Positions 1-9,743 are shown, counted from the stretch's first letter. The stretch is DNA of 32,542 nt from Nitrosospira sp. Nsp14 (GCF_900113575.1 NZ_FOPV01000025.1:1-32542), one strand, 5' to 3'. Notes: a model not told the origin generated them from the sequence alone. Program-made: numbers and translations.

Positions 1-99
<99 letters not shown>

Positions 100-126
100 T
101 CTGACGGACTCACGGACTCAAAACCA

Positions 127-165
127 ATAATGCCCGTTCGCGCAAACTGCGCGAACGGGCATTAT
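127..165. terminator. Strong hairpin terminator between convergent genes
   Basis: A perfect 18-bp inverted repeat (127-144 with 148-165) encloses a 3-nt loop. The AT-rich outer arms supply T-rich sequence on both sides, so it can act in both directions. It sits between the end of the partial plus-strand gene and the end of ftsK, which is the expected place for a shared terminator. Confidence 0.8.
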
Positions 166-307
166 CATTTCATACGGCCCAATCTTATTTGTGCGGCGGC
201 ACCAATAACAATTATTACGTGTTCAGTGGAGATTCAATACGACAGCAAAAGGTCCAGCTTCTTCGGGACAACCCAGGCCGCTTGATCAACCTGTTGGTCA
301 AATCCAG

Positions 308-2608
308 TTACTCATTCCGTGCCGGAACAAGGACTTCGCGATTGCCGTTGGTCTGCATGGCAGAGACAAGGCCCGCGCGTTCCATCTCCTCAATCAAACG
401 CGCCGCCCGGTTATAACCGATTCGAAGATGCCGCTGCACCAGCGAGATAGAAGCGCGCCGCGACTTGAGTACCACGGCGACGGCCTCATCGTAAAGCGGA
501 TCAGCTTCCCCGGTTCCCTGTCCCGCCATGCCACCATTCTCATTTCCGCCACCCTCTTCTTCCAGTGCGTTCAGCACGCCATCCACGTAGCGCGGTTCGC
601 CATGATCTTTCAGATAATCCACCACGCGATGAACTTCCTGATCAGCAACGAAGGCACCATGAACCCGCTGCGGGTACCCGCTTCCTGGAGGCAGATAGAG
701 CATGTCGCCCTGACCCAGCAGCGCCTCCGCCCCCATCTGATCGAGGATGGTACGGGAATCCACCTTGCTCGATACCTGGAACGCGACCCGCGTCGGAATA
801 TTGGCCTTGATAAGACCGGTGATTACGTCGACTGAAGGACGTTGCGTGGCCAGCAGCAAATGCACCCCCGCCGCTCGAGCTTTTTGAGCAAGCCGTGCAA
901 TCAACTCCTCGACTTTCTTGCCAACCACCATCATCAAGTCCGCAAGCTCGTCAATTACGACCACAATAAGCGGCATCTCTTCCAGCGGCTCCGGCGTATC
1001 AGGGGTCAAACTGAAAGGGTTGGTAAGCGGCTTCTCGTCCCTGCTTGCCTCCCGCACTTTTTGATTGTAGCCGCCGAGATTGCGTACCCCCAGCGCTGAC
1101 ATCAGCTTGTAGCGCCGCTCCATTTCTGCCACGCACCACCGTAGTGCGCTTGCTGCCTGGCGCATATCCGTCACCACGGGCGCCAGCAGATGCGGGATGC
1201 CCTCGTACACGGACAATTCGAGCATTTTCGGGTCAACCAGGATCAGACGCACCTGTTCGGGCGTAGCTTTGTACAACAGGCTAAGTATCATGGCGTTAAT
1301 GGCGACCGATTTTCCCGACCCGGTCGTACCCGCCACCAGAACGTGGGGCATTTTCGCCAGGTCCGCAACTACCGGATGGCCGCCAATATCCTTGCCCAGT
1401 GCGATCGTCAACGGCGACCCCATGTCGGCATAAGCCTGGGAACTCAATATTTCCGACAGGCGTACCACTTGACGCCGGGGATTCGGAATTTCCAAACCCA
1501 TACTGGTCTTTCCGGGTATGGTTTCGACCACGCGTATGCTCACCACCGACAGGGATCGGGCTAAATCTTTCACCAGATTCAGAATCTGGTTTCCCTTCAC
1601 GCCAATAGCGGGCTCGATTTCATAACGAGTAATGACCGGCCCCGGGTATGCCGCCACCACCTTGACTTCAACCCCAAAATCGATCAGCTTCCGCTCGATC
1701 AGGCGCGACGTAAACTCAAGCGTGTCGCTGGACAATACTTCAACATCCTTCTTCACCGGCTCATCGAGAAGGTGTAATGGCGGCAGGGGCGAGTCAGGCA
1801 AATCCACGAATAGCGGAGTCTGTTTCTCCTTGATCACCCGCGGTGACTTGGCAATAACGGTTGCCGGTTGTTCGATATGCAGAGGCGGGTTTTCCTGAAA
1901 ACGTTTTTTTCCGATCTCCACCAGTTCGTCGCGTTTAACCGCTGACGCCAAGCCAGCCCGCCGGTCTTGCCGGTCCTCCCAGCGTCGCTTAAAAAACAGG
2001 CCGCTCCGCTCGACAAAGGCACCCAGTTTCTCGACAAAGCGCAACCACGACAAGCCCGTAAACAGGCTGAAACCAATCGCGATCAGTATCAACAGGGCAA
2101 GCGTCGCGCCGGTAAATCCCAGTATTTGCGACAGATTCTTGCTGATTATCAGACCCAGTACACCTCCGGGCGTCTGAGGCAGGGTTATATTGAGTGTATA
2201 AAACCGCAGCGCCTCGAGTCCGCTGCTGGCAGTCAGCAAGACAATAAAACCAGCAACGGAGAGAAAAAGGGGGCGGCGGTCGAATATTCCGCCGTCGATG
2301 CGGTGATAAATCCACGACACCAGAAATACAAAAAAAAGCACTACCCACCAGGCGGAGGCACCGAACAGATACAACAGCAGGTCGGCCAGCCAAGCCCCCG
2401 CCAGCCCCCCCGGGTTACCGGCGGCGGACGTTTCACCGCTGTGCGACCACCCCGGATCGGCCCGCTCGTAACCATACAATATCAGGGCCAGATAAAACGC
2501 CACGCCCAGGAGCGCAAGCCCGGCAGACTCCCGGAGCAGTCTGACAGCGCGGGGCGGCAAGGGATTGGAGCCCGTTTTTTTTGCCATCGGCTTGTTTACG
2601 GAGCTCAT
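308..2608 (-). CDS. ftsK: DNA translocase FtsK
   Basis: This is the septum-anchored DNA pump that clears chromosomes from the division plane and activates XerCD recombination at dif. It has 766 residues. Four hydrophobic segments in the first ~190 residues form the membrane anchor, followed by a charged linker. The motor has the Walker A motif GTTGSGKS near residues 426-433 and a Walker B region IDELADLM near 550. The last ~65 residues form the winged-helix gamma domain that reads KOPS sites. The linker is short compared with E. coli FtsK, as is usual in many betaproteobacteria. The ATG at 2606-2608 is the chosen start; a TATAAT-like box lies upstream at 2652-2657 on this strand. lolA, a frequent downstream neighbour of ftsK, is absent here: the next gene is convergent. 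Confidence 0.96.
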   Translation of the reverse strand: MSSVNKPMAKKTGSNPLPPRAVRLLRESAGLALLGVAFYLALILYGYERADPGWSHSGETSAAGNPGGLAGAWLADLLLYLFGASAWWVVLFFVFLVSWIYHRIDGGIFDRRPLFLSVAGFIVLLTASSGLEALRFYTLNITLPQTPGGVLGLIISKNLSQILGFTGATLALLILIAIGFSLFTGLSWLRFVEKLGAFVERSGLFFKRRWEDRQDRRAGLASAVKRDELVEIGKKRFQENPPLHIEQPATVIAKSPRVIKEKQTPLFVDLPDSPLPPLHLLDEPVKKDVEVLSSDTLEFTSRLIERKLIDFGVEVKVVAAYPGPVITRYEIEPAIGVKGNQILNLVKDLARSLSVVSIRVVETIPGKTSMGLEIPNPRRQVVRLSEILSSQAYADMGSPLTIALGKDIGGHPVVADLAKMPHVLVAGTTGSGKSVAINAMILSLLYKATPEQVRLILVDPKMLELSVYEGIPHLLAPVVTDMRQAASALRWCVAEMERRYKLMSALGVRNLGGYNQKVREASRDEKPLTNPFSLTPDTPEPLEEMPLIVVVIDELADLMMVVGKKVEELIARLAQKARAAGVHLLLATQRPSVDVITGLIKANIPTRVAFQVSSKVDSRTILDQMGAEALLGQGDMLYLPPGSGYPQRVHGAFVADQEVHRVVDYLKDHGEPRYVDGVLNALEEEGGGNENGGMAGQGTGEADPLYDEAVAVVLKSRRASISLVQRHLRIGYNRAARLIEEMERAGLVSAMQTNGNREVLVPARNE

Positions 2609-2674
2609 GGATAATTACGGGTCATGGAGAAAAACTAGGGAGACCGGCTTGATTATATAGTGTTAAGCCAGGCG

Positions 2675-2707
2675 GGCGCTGTTATCGGAAACCGGAAGAG
2701 CAGCGCC
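2675..2707. other. Hairpin between glcF and ftsK
   Basis: A 7-bp inverted repeat (GGCGCTG at 2675-2681, CAGCGCC at 2701-2707) encloses a smaller CGG-AAA-CCG hairpin. It lies just downstream of glcF and upstream of ftsK, both on the minus strand. There is no T-run, so it may attenuate or end glcF transcription only weakly, or stabilise the mRNA end. Confidence 0.4.
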
Positions 2708-2748
2708 AAGGATCAAGCTGGCCTGCATTCCTTCCTTTAATCACCCGG

Positions 2749-4035
2749 CTATGGCGCATGTTCATGCTCATCCATATCGCGGAGCTTTTCATCCAGCAGC
2801 TCAATCCAATGTGCGATCGGCAACTGCGTGCCGCTCCGTATATGCATGAGGCAGCCGATATTAGCTGTCGCTATCCGCTCGGGAACGCCAGACTGCAGTG
2901 CTGCTACTTTGTTTTTGAGCAGTTGTTGGGACAACTCCGGCTGCAGAATAGAGTAGGTACCTGCAGATCCACAGCAGAGATGCGCGTCTGGCACATCTGT
3001 CAACTCGAAGCCTGTCGCGGTCAGAATTTTTTCCACCACGCCCCGAATTCGCAGACCATGTTGCAGGGTGCAGGGCGAATGAAAGGCAAGCTTGTCCCCT
3101 TTTTTTCTTTGGGAAAATTGGTCAAATAGAGAAGCTAGCAGTGGCGCTTCCGCCTCCAGGACTTCGCTGATGTCCCTAGTCAATTCCGAAACGCGCGCCG
3201 CCTTCTCCGCATAAACAGGGTCGTGCCTCAACAGATGACCGTATTCCTTGACCGTCACGCCGCAACCGCTGGCTGTCATGACAATCGCCTCCACCCCTCC
3301 TTGTCGTACGTACGGCCACCATGCATCCACATTCCGGCGCATGTAATCCAATCCTTCCTGCTGGGCATTTAGGTGGTAAGACAAGGCTCCGCAGCAGCCC
3401 GCGTCCGGCGCCTTGATCAGCGAGATGCCCAGCCTGTCGAACACGCGCGCGGTTGAGGCGTTAATACCGGGTGCCAAGGACGGCTGGACGCAGCCCTCGA
3501 GCACCAGCATTTTGCGTAGATGACGCACAGCGGGCCAGTAATCAAGAGATTCACCGAACGACGCTTCATGCTTGAGCAGAGCTATGGAGTTCTTCAGTGC
3601 GCCCGGCAGTATGGGGCGGGCGGTCCTTCCCAGTTTCAGCAGTGCTGCTACCACGCCCGGTCTGGCCAAAGTTTGACGGAGCGCATACCGCATCGTAACG
3701 GCAGCCAGCCCCCGCCCCACTTTCTTTTCAACAATACCCCGACCAATATCGATCAACCGACCGTAGCGGACACCCGATGGACATACCGTCTCGCAGGCAC
3801 GACATGTAAGGCACCGGTCAAGATGCAATTGCGTCTTCTCCGTCACCGGCGCACCTTCGATTACCTGTTTCATGAGGTAAATGCGCCCGCGCGGACTATC
3901 CAGCTCATCGCCCAGTAATTGGTATGTCGGGCAAACGGCAAGACAAAACCCGCAATGCACACAGCTCCGCAGTATCGCGTCTGCTTCCTGTCCTTCCGCG
4001 GTATCCTTAATGAAATCGGCGAGACTGGTTTGCAT
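2749..4035 (-). CDS. glcF: Glycolate oxidase iron-sulfur subunit GlcF
   Basis: This is the electron-transfer subunit of the membrane-associated glycolate dehydrogenase complex GlcDEF, which oxidises glycolate to glyoxylate and passes electrons to the respiratory chain. The protein has 428 residues. Two ferredoxin-type CxxCxxCxxxCP motifs are visible near the N-terminus (Cys25/28/31/35 and Cys75/78/81/85), each expected to bind a [4Fe-4S] cluster. Two CCG-type motifs follow (DAGCCG and HLCCGSAG), typical of the heterodisulfide-reductase-like C-terminal domain. The gene is last in the garR-glcDEF operon, and only 1 bp separates it from the glcE stop codon, which suggests translational coupling. 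Confidence 0.95.
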   Translation of the reverse strand: MQTSLADFIKDTAEGQEADAILRSCVHCGFCLAVCPTYQLLGDELDSPRGRIYLMKQVIEGAPVTEKTQLHLDRCLTCRACETVCPSGVRYGRLIDIGRGIVEKKVGRGLAAVTMRYALRQTLARPGVVAALLKLGRTARPILPGALKNSIALLKHEASFGESLDYWPAVRHLRKMLVLEGCVQPSLAPGINASTARVFDRLGISLIKAPDAGCCGALSYHLNAQQEGLDYMRRNVDAWWPYVRQGGVEAIVMTASGCGVTVKEYGHLLRHDPVYAEKAARVSELTRDISEVLEAEAPLLASLFDQFSQRKKGDKLAFHSPCTLQHGLRIRGVVEKILTATGFELTDVPDAHLCCGSAGTYSILQPELSQQLLKNKVAALQSGVPERIATANIGCLMHIRSGTQLPIAHWIELLDEKLRDMDEHEHAP

Positions 4036-4036
4036 T

Positions 4037-5131
4037 TTATAATTCCGGATACATCCTGCCGGGGTTCAGTATACCGGCGGGGTCGAATTTTTCCTTCAGG
4101 CGGCGGGTGATCTTCATCATTCCCGGCGCAAGTGGATGAAATACCGCTAACGAAGACCCCGCCTGCCGAAACAATGTTGCGTGACCGCCCGCACTGCGAG
4201 CCGCGGTGCGCACCGCTATTTGCACCGCTTCTCCTTCATCATCAGCCGCAAGCCAGCGTAACGCCCCGCCCCATTCGATTAATTGTGTTCCGGGCAGCGA
4301 AAGCGGCGGCGTGGTCGATTTGACCGACAATCGCCACAGCGGTTTGCCCGTCGAAAAAAAGGGATGCTGCTGTTCCCGCACCGACACCCAGAAGCCGGCG
4401 GCGTCGCTCACCTCTTCACCGCCTATTATTGCACACGCCGCCACTACGGCGGGTTCCGCACCCGAGAGCCTCAACATAAGCTGGCCGCCGTAAAAACAGG
4501 TCGCCGAGATCGGTAGGGGTTTGCCGGCCCAAAGATTCATCCTGCGGATAGCTTCAGCCTCGGTCAGCGGGATTTGCAGCGTAAGCTCCATTGCCGGCAA
4601 CGGTAGAACTTTCAGGGAAATTTCCAATAGCAAGCCAAGCGTTCCGAGGGAACCTGTCATCAGCCGCGCGACATCATAGCCGGCGACATTTTTCATGACC
4701 CGGCCGCCAAAACTCAAATCGTCTCCTTTACCGTCGAGCATGCGCACACCCAGCACGAAGTCGCGTGCCGCCCCGGCGGTGGCGCGGCGCGGACCGGATA
4801 ACCCAGCTGCGACACATCCCCCGATAGTCGCGCCGGGCCCAAAGTGCGGCGGCTCGAAGGCAAGCATCTGCCGGTGATTCGACAATTCGGCCTCCAGATC
4901 GGTTAGGCGCGTTCCACAGCGAGTAGTAACGACCAGCTCGGTGGGCTCATAATCCACTACTCCGGTGTAGGCCGTGGGATCGAGGACATCGCTGAGGCCG
5001 GGAGCGTGAAGGTGGAGGGGGGTAAAATGACCGTAAAAATCCTTGGTGCCCGCGCCGCGTATGCGCAACGGCTTTCTTTCCCCGGCGGCGGCCCGAATCT
5101 TATCGGTAAACTGATCGATGAGGTATTGCAT
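4037..5131 (-). CDS. glcE: Glycolate oxidase FAD-binding subunit GlcE
   Basis: This is the second flavin-type subunit of the glycolate oxidase complex, required together with GlcD and GlcF. It has 364 residues, typical for GlcE. The N-terminal half is a PCMH-type FAD-binding fold: a diagnostic stretch GPGATIGGCVAAGLSGPRR lies near residues 98-116 and a GGRVMKNVAGYD motif near 142-153, both characteristic of GlcE. The C-terminal half is the shortened FAD-linked oxidase domain, ending in the DPAGILNPGRMYP signature. It follows glcD by 21 bp and abuts glcF, so all three subunits are co-transcribed. Confidence 0.94.
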   Translation of the reverse strand: MQYLIDQFTDKIRAAAGERKPLRIRGAGTKDFYGHFTPLHLHAPGLSDVLDPTAYTGVVDYEPTELVVTTRCGTRLTDLEAELSNHRQMLAFEPPHFGPGATIGGCVAAGLSGPRRATAGAARDFVLGVRMLDGKGDDLSFGGRVMKNVAGYDVARLMTGSLGTLGLLLEISLKVLPLPAMELTLQIPLTEAEAIRRMNLWAGKPLPISATCFYGGQLMLRLSGAEPAVVAACAIIGGEEVSDAAGFWVSVREQQHPFFSTGKPLWRLSVKSTTPPLSLPGTQLIEWGGALRWLAADDEGEAVQIAVRTAARSAGGHATLFRQAGSSLAVFHPLAPGMMKITRRLKEKFDPAGILNPGRMYPEL

Positions 5132-5152
5132 GAACGATGGAACGATCAGCCC

Positions 5153-6607
5153 TTAAAATCTCGGCAATTCAGGGAATTTTTCCTTTCCCTGATGCACGTG
5201 CATAGCGCCATGCTCTGCGCAACGGCGGAGGGTGGGCACGGCCTTCCCGGGATTCAACAAGCCGGAAGGATCGAACGCGGCTTTTATCGCATGGAACATT
5301 TCCAGCTCCCCAGGCTTGAACTGGGCGCACATCTGATTGATTTTTTCGACACCGACCCCGTGCTCGCCAGTAATGGTCCCTCCGGCGTCAATGCACATTT
5401 GTAGTATACGGGCCCCGAACTCCTCGGTTAATTCAAGCTCGCCAGGTCGGTTGGCGTCATAAAGAATCAGGGGATGCAAATTGCCGTCGCCGGCGTGAAA
5501 AACGTTCATGCAACGCAACCCATACTCGGCCGAAAGCGCTTCGATGCCGGATAGTATGCTTGCTAGGTTCTTGCGCGGAATGGTCCCGTCCATGCAATAG
5601 TAATCGGGTGAAATGCGCCCTGCCGCCGGGAAGGCCGCCTTGCGCCCAGCCCAGAATCTGAGTCGCTCGACCTCGTCGCGGGATATGCGGATGTCGATTG
5701 CGCCACTCTTCATCATGATGTCATTGATCTGGCGGACCTCACCCGCCACTTCCTCCGCCCCGCCGTCAGATTCGCACAGCAGTATCGCCGCGGCCTCAAG
5801 ATTGTAACCGGCATGAATGAACTCCTCCACTGCGCGGGTCGTGATCTGGTCCATCATCTCCATACCTGCCGGAATGATGCCGGCAGCAATCACATTGGCT
5901 ACCGCATTTCCGGCCGCGCGGACGTCGCCAAATGCAGCCAGCACCACCTGTGCTTTTTCCGGGCGGGGGATGAGTTTGACTGTAACCTCCGTCACGATCC
6001 CCAGCATACCCTCACTGCCGCTCATCAGTGCAAGCAAGTCGTAACCGGGGGCGTCCAACCCGTCGCTGCCTATCTCCAAAATGTCTCCCTCGATTGTCAC
6101 CACGCGCAAGTGGAGAATATTGTGCACCGTAAGCCCGTATTTCAGGCAGTGCACGCCCCCGGAATTTTCGGCAACATTACCGCCGATGGTGCAGGCTATC
6201 TGCGAGGATGGATCGGGCGCGTAATACAGGCCGTGAGGCGCCGCCGCCTCGCTGATAGCCAGGTTGCGCACCCCTGGCTGCACACAAGCAGTACGCGCCA
6301 CGGGATCAATTTCCAGTATGCGTTTCAGTTTAGCCAGAGACAGCAGAAGTCCTTCCGAATGGGGCAGCGCGCCACCGGACAGCCCCGTGCCCGCGCCGCG
6401 CGCAACAATGGGAACATTCGCAGCATGACATCGGCGTACAATCTCGACTACTTCCTCTTCCGTCCGGGGGAGCGCAACGACCATCGGCAGTTGCCGATAG
6501 GCCGAGAGGCCGTCGCATTCGTATGGCCTCACGTCTTCGATCTCGTGCAGCACTGCTTCAGACGGTAAAAAGGCGCGCAGCTGCGCAGCCAACTCAAAAG
6601 CATTCAT
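5153..6607 (-). CDS. glcD: Glycolate oxidase catalytic subunit GlcD
   Basis: This is the FAD-dependent catalytic subunit that oxidises glycolate (and often D-lactate) to the 2-oxoacid. It has 484 residues. The PCMH FAD-binding domain includes VPIVARGAGTGLSGGALP near residues 65-82 and IGGNVAENSGG near 141-151. The C-terminal FAD-oxidase domain includes NVFHAGDGNLHP and GEHGVGVEK, the histidine-containing active-site motifs of this family, and DPSGLLNPGK near the end. A ~25-residue tail follows that motif. It lies 44 bp downstream of garR and 21 bp upstream of glcE. In an autotroph this operon would recycle 2-phosphoglycolate made by Rubisco oxygenation. Confidence 0.96.
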   Translation of the reverse strand: MNAFELAAQLRAFLPSEAVLHEIEDVRPYECDGLSAYRQLPMVVALPRTEEEVVEIVRRCHAANVPIVARGAGTGLSGGALPHSEGLLLSLAKLKRILEIDPVARTACVQPGVRNLAISEAAAPHGLYYAPDPSSQIACTIGGNVAENSGGVHCLKYGLTVHNILHLRVVTIEGDILEIGSDGLDAPGYDLLALMSGSEGMLGIVTEVTVKLIPRPEKAQVVLAAFGDVRAAGNAVANVIAAGIIPAGMEMMDQITTRAVEEFIHAGYNLEAAAILLCESDGGAEEVAGEVRQINDIMMKSGAIDIRISRDEVERLRFWAGRKAAFPAAGRISPDYYCMDGTIPRKNLASILSGIEALSAEYGLRCMNVFHAGDGNLHPLILYDANRPGELELTEEFGARILQMCIDAGGTITGEHGVGVEKINQMCAQFKPGELEMFHAIKAAFDPSGLLNPGKAVPTLRRCAEHGAMHVHQGKEKFPELPRF

Positions 6608-6651
6608 CTCAGTTTGTTGAACTCCCGTTCATCGAATCCGGGCCTCCGGTT

Positions 6652-7536
6652 CTAATCCTGAATTTTATGATTTGCCAGCTTCTCCAGCACTTGCACCACT
6701 GCCGCGCTGTCCAGCCGGGCGCCATTGTGAGCGATGCACGAGTTGAATAGTTCCTGAACGGCGGCTGTATTGGGCAAACTGATGCCGAGCGCTCGGGCAG
6801 TGGAGAGAGCAAGACCTAAATCCTTTTGATGCAGTTCGACCCGAAATCCCGGGTCAAAGTTACGCTCGATCATGCGCTTGCCGTGAACCTCAAGAACGCG
6901 AGAGGATGCGAATCCACCCATCAGCGCCTGTCGCACCCTGGCAGGGTCTGCCCCGGCCTTGGATGCGAAAAGCAATCCCTCCCCCACTGCCTCTATGGTC
7001 AACGCCGCGATGATCTGGTTGGCAAGTTTGCAGATCTGTCCTGAACTGTTGGGGCCGATCAGCGTAATACTTGCACCAAGCAGTTCGAGGATAGGCATTA
7101 TCCTGTTGAATACGGGTTCGGTCGCACCCACCATGATGGTAAGGGTAGCATTTTGCGCGCCTATATCGCCACCAGATACCGGGGCGTCCACGTAATCGCA
7201 GCCGAGCTTATTGATAGCGGCAGCGAACTTTGCGGTTTCGGATGGCGATATCGTGCTCATGTCCATGACGAGCTTACCCGGACTCAGCCCATGGGCGATA
7301 CCATTGTCGCTGAACAGCACCCGTTCCACATCCGGCGTGTCGGGCAACATCGTAATAATCGCCTCGGCGTTTCGCGCCACCTCACAGGGTGAAGAGCATT
7401 CCCGACCACCCCGCTCGAGCAATTCCTTGGGGACGCCACTACGGGAATGCAGGAATAATTCATGTCCGCCATCGATAAGATGTCCAGCCACGGGCCGCCC
7501 CATTATGCCCAGGCCGACAAAACCAATTTTTGTCAT
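6652..7536 (-). CDS. garR: 2-hydroxy-3-oxopropionate (tartronate semialdehyde) reductase
   Basis: This NAD(P)H-dependent enzyme reduces tartronate semialdehyde to D-glycerate, the step after glyoxylate carboligase. It belongs to the beta-hydroxyacid dehydrogenase family. I chose the ATG at 7534-7536 because the resulting 294-residue protein begins directly with the Rossmann motif GFVGLGIMG (residues 5-13), while the frame upstream has no similarity to the family. The substrate-binding motif DAPVSGGDIGA lies near 117-127, and Lys170 in GQICKLANQ is in the place of the catalytic lysine. It is the first gene of an operon with glcDEF. No glyoxylate carboligase is present in this window, so that step must be encoded elsewhere. 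Confidence 0.92.
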   Translation of the reverse strand: MTKIGFVGLGIMGRPVAGHLIDGGHELFLHSRSGVPKELLERGGRECSSPCEVARNAEAIITMLPDTPDVERVLFSDNGIAHGLSPGKLVMDMSTISPSETAKFAAAINKLGCDYVDAPVSGGDIGAQNATLTIMVGATEPVFNRIMPILELLGASITLIGPNSSGQICKLANQIIAALTIEAVGEGLLFASKAGADPARVRQALMGGFASSRVLEVHGKRMIERNFDPGFRVELHQKDLGLALSTARALGISLPNTAAVQELFNSCIAHNGARLDSAAVVQVLEKLANHKIQD

Positions 7537-7826
7537 ATTGCGCTCATCTATATAATATGCGCTTGGTCCAACTACCCGCGCGGTTGAAAGTTTACACCAG
7601 CAGTAATCCGAGACATGCAAAAAGGGAATCAGATGCTCACGACGTCCTTTAAGCAGAATACGCGGCAAAGTGCAAACCGGGGATTGACACAAGCCCGCTG
7701 CTTAGCCTTGTCAGTCCGAACCGCCACGAAAGCTTGTTAATTGCGTTCTTCTTTAAACTTTTAGGATGCGTCCTGATCAAATTGATTCACCCTTCAGCAC
7801 ATTTACAAGTGCCAAGCGCGAATAAC
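7537..7826. other. Divergent intergenic region between garR and the reductase gene
   Basis: This non-coding stretch separates the minus-strand garR operon from the plus-strand flavoprotein gene and should hold promoters for both. A TTGACA hexamer is visible on the plus strand at 7684-7689, but no convincing -10 box at the right spacing. I see no RNA gene or riboswitch signature. Confidence 0.35.
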
Positions 7827-7952
7827 ATGTTCAATTTTTATCTTCTTATGCATGACAAGCACCCCCCGGACGCGAAACGCGCGTTTGAAGCCGACCAGAG
7901 CCCGGAAGACGCGGCGCGCCCCGATTCCGCTTCAGGAGAAGCGCAAGCATGA
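7827..7952 (+). CDS. Possible small protein coupled to the downstream reductase
   Basis: A short frame of 41 codons (or 34 from the ATG at 7848) ends in a TGA that overlaps the ATG of the next gene as ATGA, the classic arrangement for translational coupling. The last ~29 codons use G/C-rich third positions like the genes around it and encode a hydrophilic, Pro/Ala/Asp/Glu-rich peptide. There is no cysteine, so it is not the rubredoxin one might hope for beside a rubredoxin reductase. I do not recognise it, and it could be only a leader peptide or chance. Confidence 0.3.
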   Translation: MFNFYLLMHDKHPPDAKRAFEADQSPEDAARPDSASGEAQA

Positions 7953-9103
7953 GCTCTTTACCTGTCGTCATCATTGGCAGCGGTCTCGCCGGCTACACCG
8001 TGGCTCGGGAATTCCGCAAGCTGGACACAGAAACGCCCATCCTGATCATTTCATCCGATCATGGCGGGTTTTACTCCAAGCCGACGCTCTCCAATGCGCT
8101 CGCCACGGGCAAAACGCCCGCGTCCATCGTTACCGCCTCGTCCGAGAAAATGGCCGAGCAGTTGAAGCTGACCGTTCTTCCTCATAGCCGGGTAACGGCG
8201 ATCGATCCGCCCGGGAAAAGCGTGACGCTACAGAACAGGGAACGGTTGCAATACAGCCAGCTCATTCTTGCGTTAGGAGCTGATCCGATCCGATTGCCGC
8301 TCGAAGGCGCGGGCGCGGAAGATATTCTTTCCGTCAATGATCTTGACGATTACCAACGGCTGCGTAGAACGCTGGAAGGAAAAAAGGAGGTGACGATTCT
8401 GGGCGCTGGCCTAATTGGCTGTGAGTTTGCCAACGATCTGACGATTGCCGGTTATCGTGTACGCGTCGTTGACATCAGCGCCCAACCGTTGGGACGGCTT
8501 CTGCCCCAGGCGGGGGGGGCCTACATGCAGCGCCGACTGGAAGCGGCGGGCGTGGTTTTTCACCTGGGTGCAGCAACCCAAAGCGTGGAGCGTATCCATG
8601 AGAGCCTCCGCGTTACTCTCGCCAACGGCGACGTCATACAGACTGACGTCGTGCTTTCCGCGGTAGGGCTGCGGCCTCGCACTGCTTTGGCTGAAGCAGC
8701 CGGCATCGAGGTAAATCGCGGCATTAAGGTCGGCCGCTCGCTGGAAACCCGACACGAGGACATCTATGCGCTCGGCGACTGCGCCGAGGTCGAGGGCAGG
8801 GTCCTCCCGTTCGTCATGCCGATCATGCATGCTGCGCGCGGCCTTGCGGCAACGCTCGCCCGTATTCCTACGCCGGTACGATACCCCGCCATGCCCGTAC
8901 TGGTAAAAACGCCCGCCTGTCCCACCGTCGTATCCCCACCCGATGCGGGCGCGCAGGGTGAATGGCTGGTCGAGGAGTACGTAGACGGCGTAAAGGCATT
9001 GTTTAAAAGCAGGGATGATAAACTGCTAGGCATTGCGTTGCTGGGCGCATCCACCAAGGAAAAGAACGCTCTGGCCGCTCAATTGCCGGCAGTGATGGAA
9101 TAA
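7949..9103 (+). CDS. FAD-dependent NAD(P)H oxidoreductase, rubredoxin reductase type
   Basis: A pyridine-nucleotide-disulfide-class flavoprotein that probably passes electrons from NAD(P)H to rubredoxin, as in oxidative-stress or oxygen-scavenging chains. It has 384 residues, about the length of Pseudomonas rubredoxin reductases. The FAD Rossmann motif IIGSGLAG is at residues 8-15, followed by the family-typical GGFYSKPTLSNAL. A second Rossmann motif TILGAGLIGCEFA, for NAD(P)H, lies near 149-161, and the FAD-pyrophosphate motif IYALGDCAE near 272-280. An AGGAG Shine-Dalgarno sits ~10 bp before the ATG. No rubredoxin gene is next to it, so the partner is inferred. Confidence 0.85.
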   Translation: MSSLPVVIIGSGLAGYTVAREFRKLDTETPILIISSDHGGFYSKPTLSNALATGKTPASIVTASSEKMAEQLKLTVLPHSRVTAIDPPGKSVTLQNRERLQYSQLILALGADPIRLPLEGAGAEDILSVNDLDDYQRLRRTLEGKKEVTILGAGLIGCEFANDLTIAGYRVRVVDISAQPLGRLLPQAGGAYMQRRLEAAGVVFHLGAATQSVERIHESLRVTLANGDVIQTDVVLSAVGLRPRTALAEAAGIEVNRGIKVGRSLETRHEDIYALGDCAEVEGRVLPFVMPIMHAARGLAATLARIPTPVRYPAMPVLVKTPACPTVVSPPDAGAQGEWLVEEYVDGVKALFKSRDDKLLGIALLGASTKEKNALAAQLPAVME

Positions 9104-9108
9104 TGCCG

Positions 9109-9139
9109 GCACCAGTTGGCCTTTAACGCCGACTGGTGC
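9109..9139. terminator. Hairpin between convergent genes, probable terminator
   Basis: A 12-bp stem with one G-T pair (9109-9120 with 9128-9139) has a 7-nt loop. It begins 6 bp after the stop codon of the reductase and lies ahead of the convergent 3' end of the glycine-zipper gene. No clear T-run follows, so its efficiency is uncertain. Confidence 0.5.
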
Positions 9140-9191
9140 ACGTCCGGATCAGACGCGCGAATACAGAGTAGCCATTACACCTTCTGCGGCT

Positions 9192-9743
9192 TCAGTACCC
9201 TTTCGAATGCATGCAAGAAGCGTAGGCCTCGCGATATTGGGCATCGTGTGAGTTGGTTTCGTTAAGTCCGAAAAGTGTTCCCCCAGCCGCGCCGGTCACC
9301 CCGCCGATGGCGGCGCCCTTCCCGGCCCCGCTTCCCCCACCTGCAATCGCACCGCCGGCAGCGCCAACCGCAGCGCCAATGGCGGCACCCAAGGCAGCAT
9401 TCTTGAGCACTTCTTCTGTTTTGCTGTTTACCTGCTCATTCGCGTACTGATTGCAAGCCTGCAAGATCGACTGTGGAGGATATGCTGGCTGGGCAGCTTG
9501 GGGCGGTGGTACGGCCGTCGCGGCGTTTCTATTTGCTTGCGGCGCCCGCGCCGGCGCGGGCGCTGTCGCGGCCCTCTCTCCAGCCTTGCGGGGGGGGGCC
9601 GGCTCGACTTGCGCCGCGGGAGATTCGGGTTGTTCGGTCTTGGAATCCCTTCCGGCAATCATCAGAGTGGCCGCAGCGGTCGCGCCCACCAGCAGTATTC
9701 CAATCGTTGCCAGCTTCCAATAATTTACAGATTCGTTGGACAC
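9192..9743 (-). CDS. Membrane-anchored glycine-zipper protein
   Basis: Unknown function. I chose the GTG at 9741-9743 because an AAGGAG Shine-Dalgarno lies 5 bp upstream; a longer GTG start at 9794 lacks one. The 183-residue product has one N-terminal transmembrane segment (about residues 10-30), a Pro/Ala-rich periplasmic linker, then a glycine-zipper stretch (about 116-160) of repeated GxxxG small residues, and a C-terminal motif YREAYASCMHSKGY. Cys97 and Cys177 flank the zipper. The lipoprotein at 11558-12136 repeats this plan: Cys-x-x-(Y/F)-A-x-E-Q, zipper, then Y-x-x-x-Y-x-x-C-M-x-x-K-G. Glycine zippers insert into or oligomerise at membranes. It lies downstream of the His-rich gene, probably in one transcript. 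Confidence 0.7.
   Translation of the reverse strand: MSNESVNYWKLATIGILLVGATAAATLMIAGRDSKTEQPESPAAQVEPAPPRKAGERAATAPAPARAPQANRNAATAVPPPQAAQPAYPPQSILQACNQYANEQVNSKTEEVLKNAALGAAIGAAVGAAGGAIAGGGSGAGKGAAIGGVTGAAGGTLFGLNETNSHDAQYREAYASCMHSKGY

Noticed and set aside
7537-7692. Extended N-terminus for GarR
   Set aside because: The extra 52 residues precede the Rossmann motif that normally starts the protein and show no similarity to the family.
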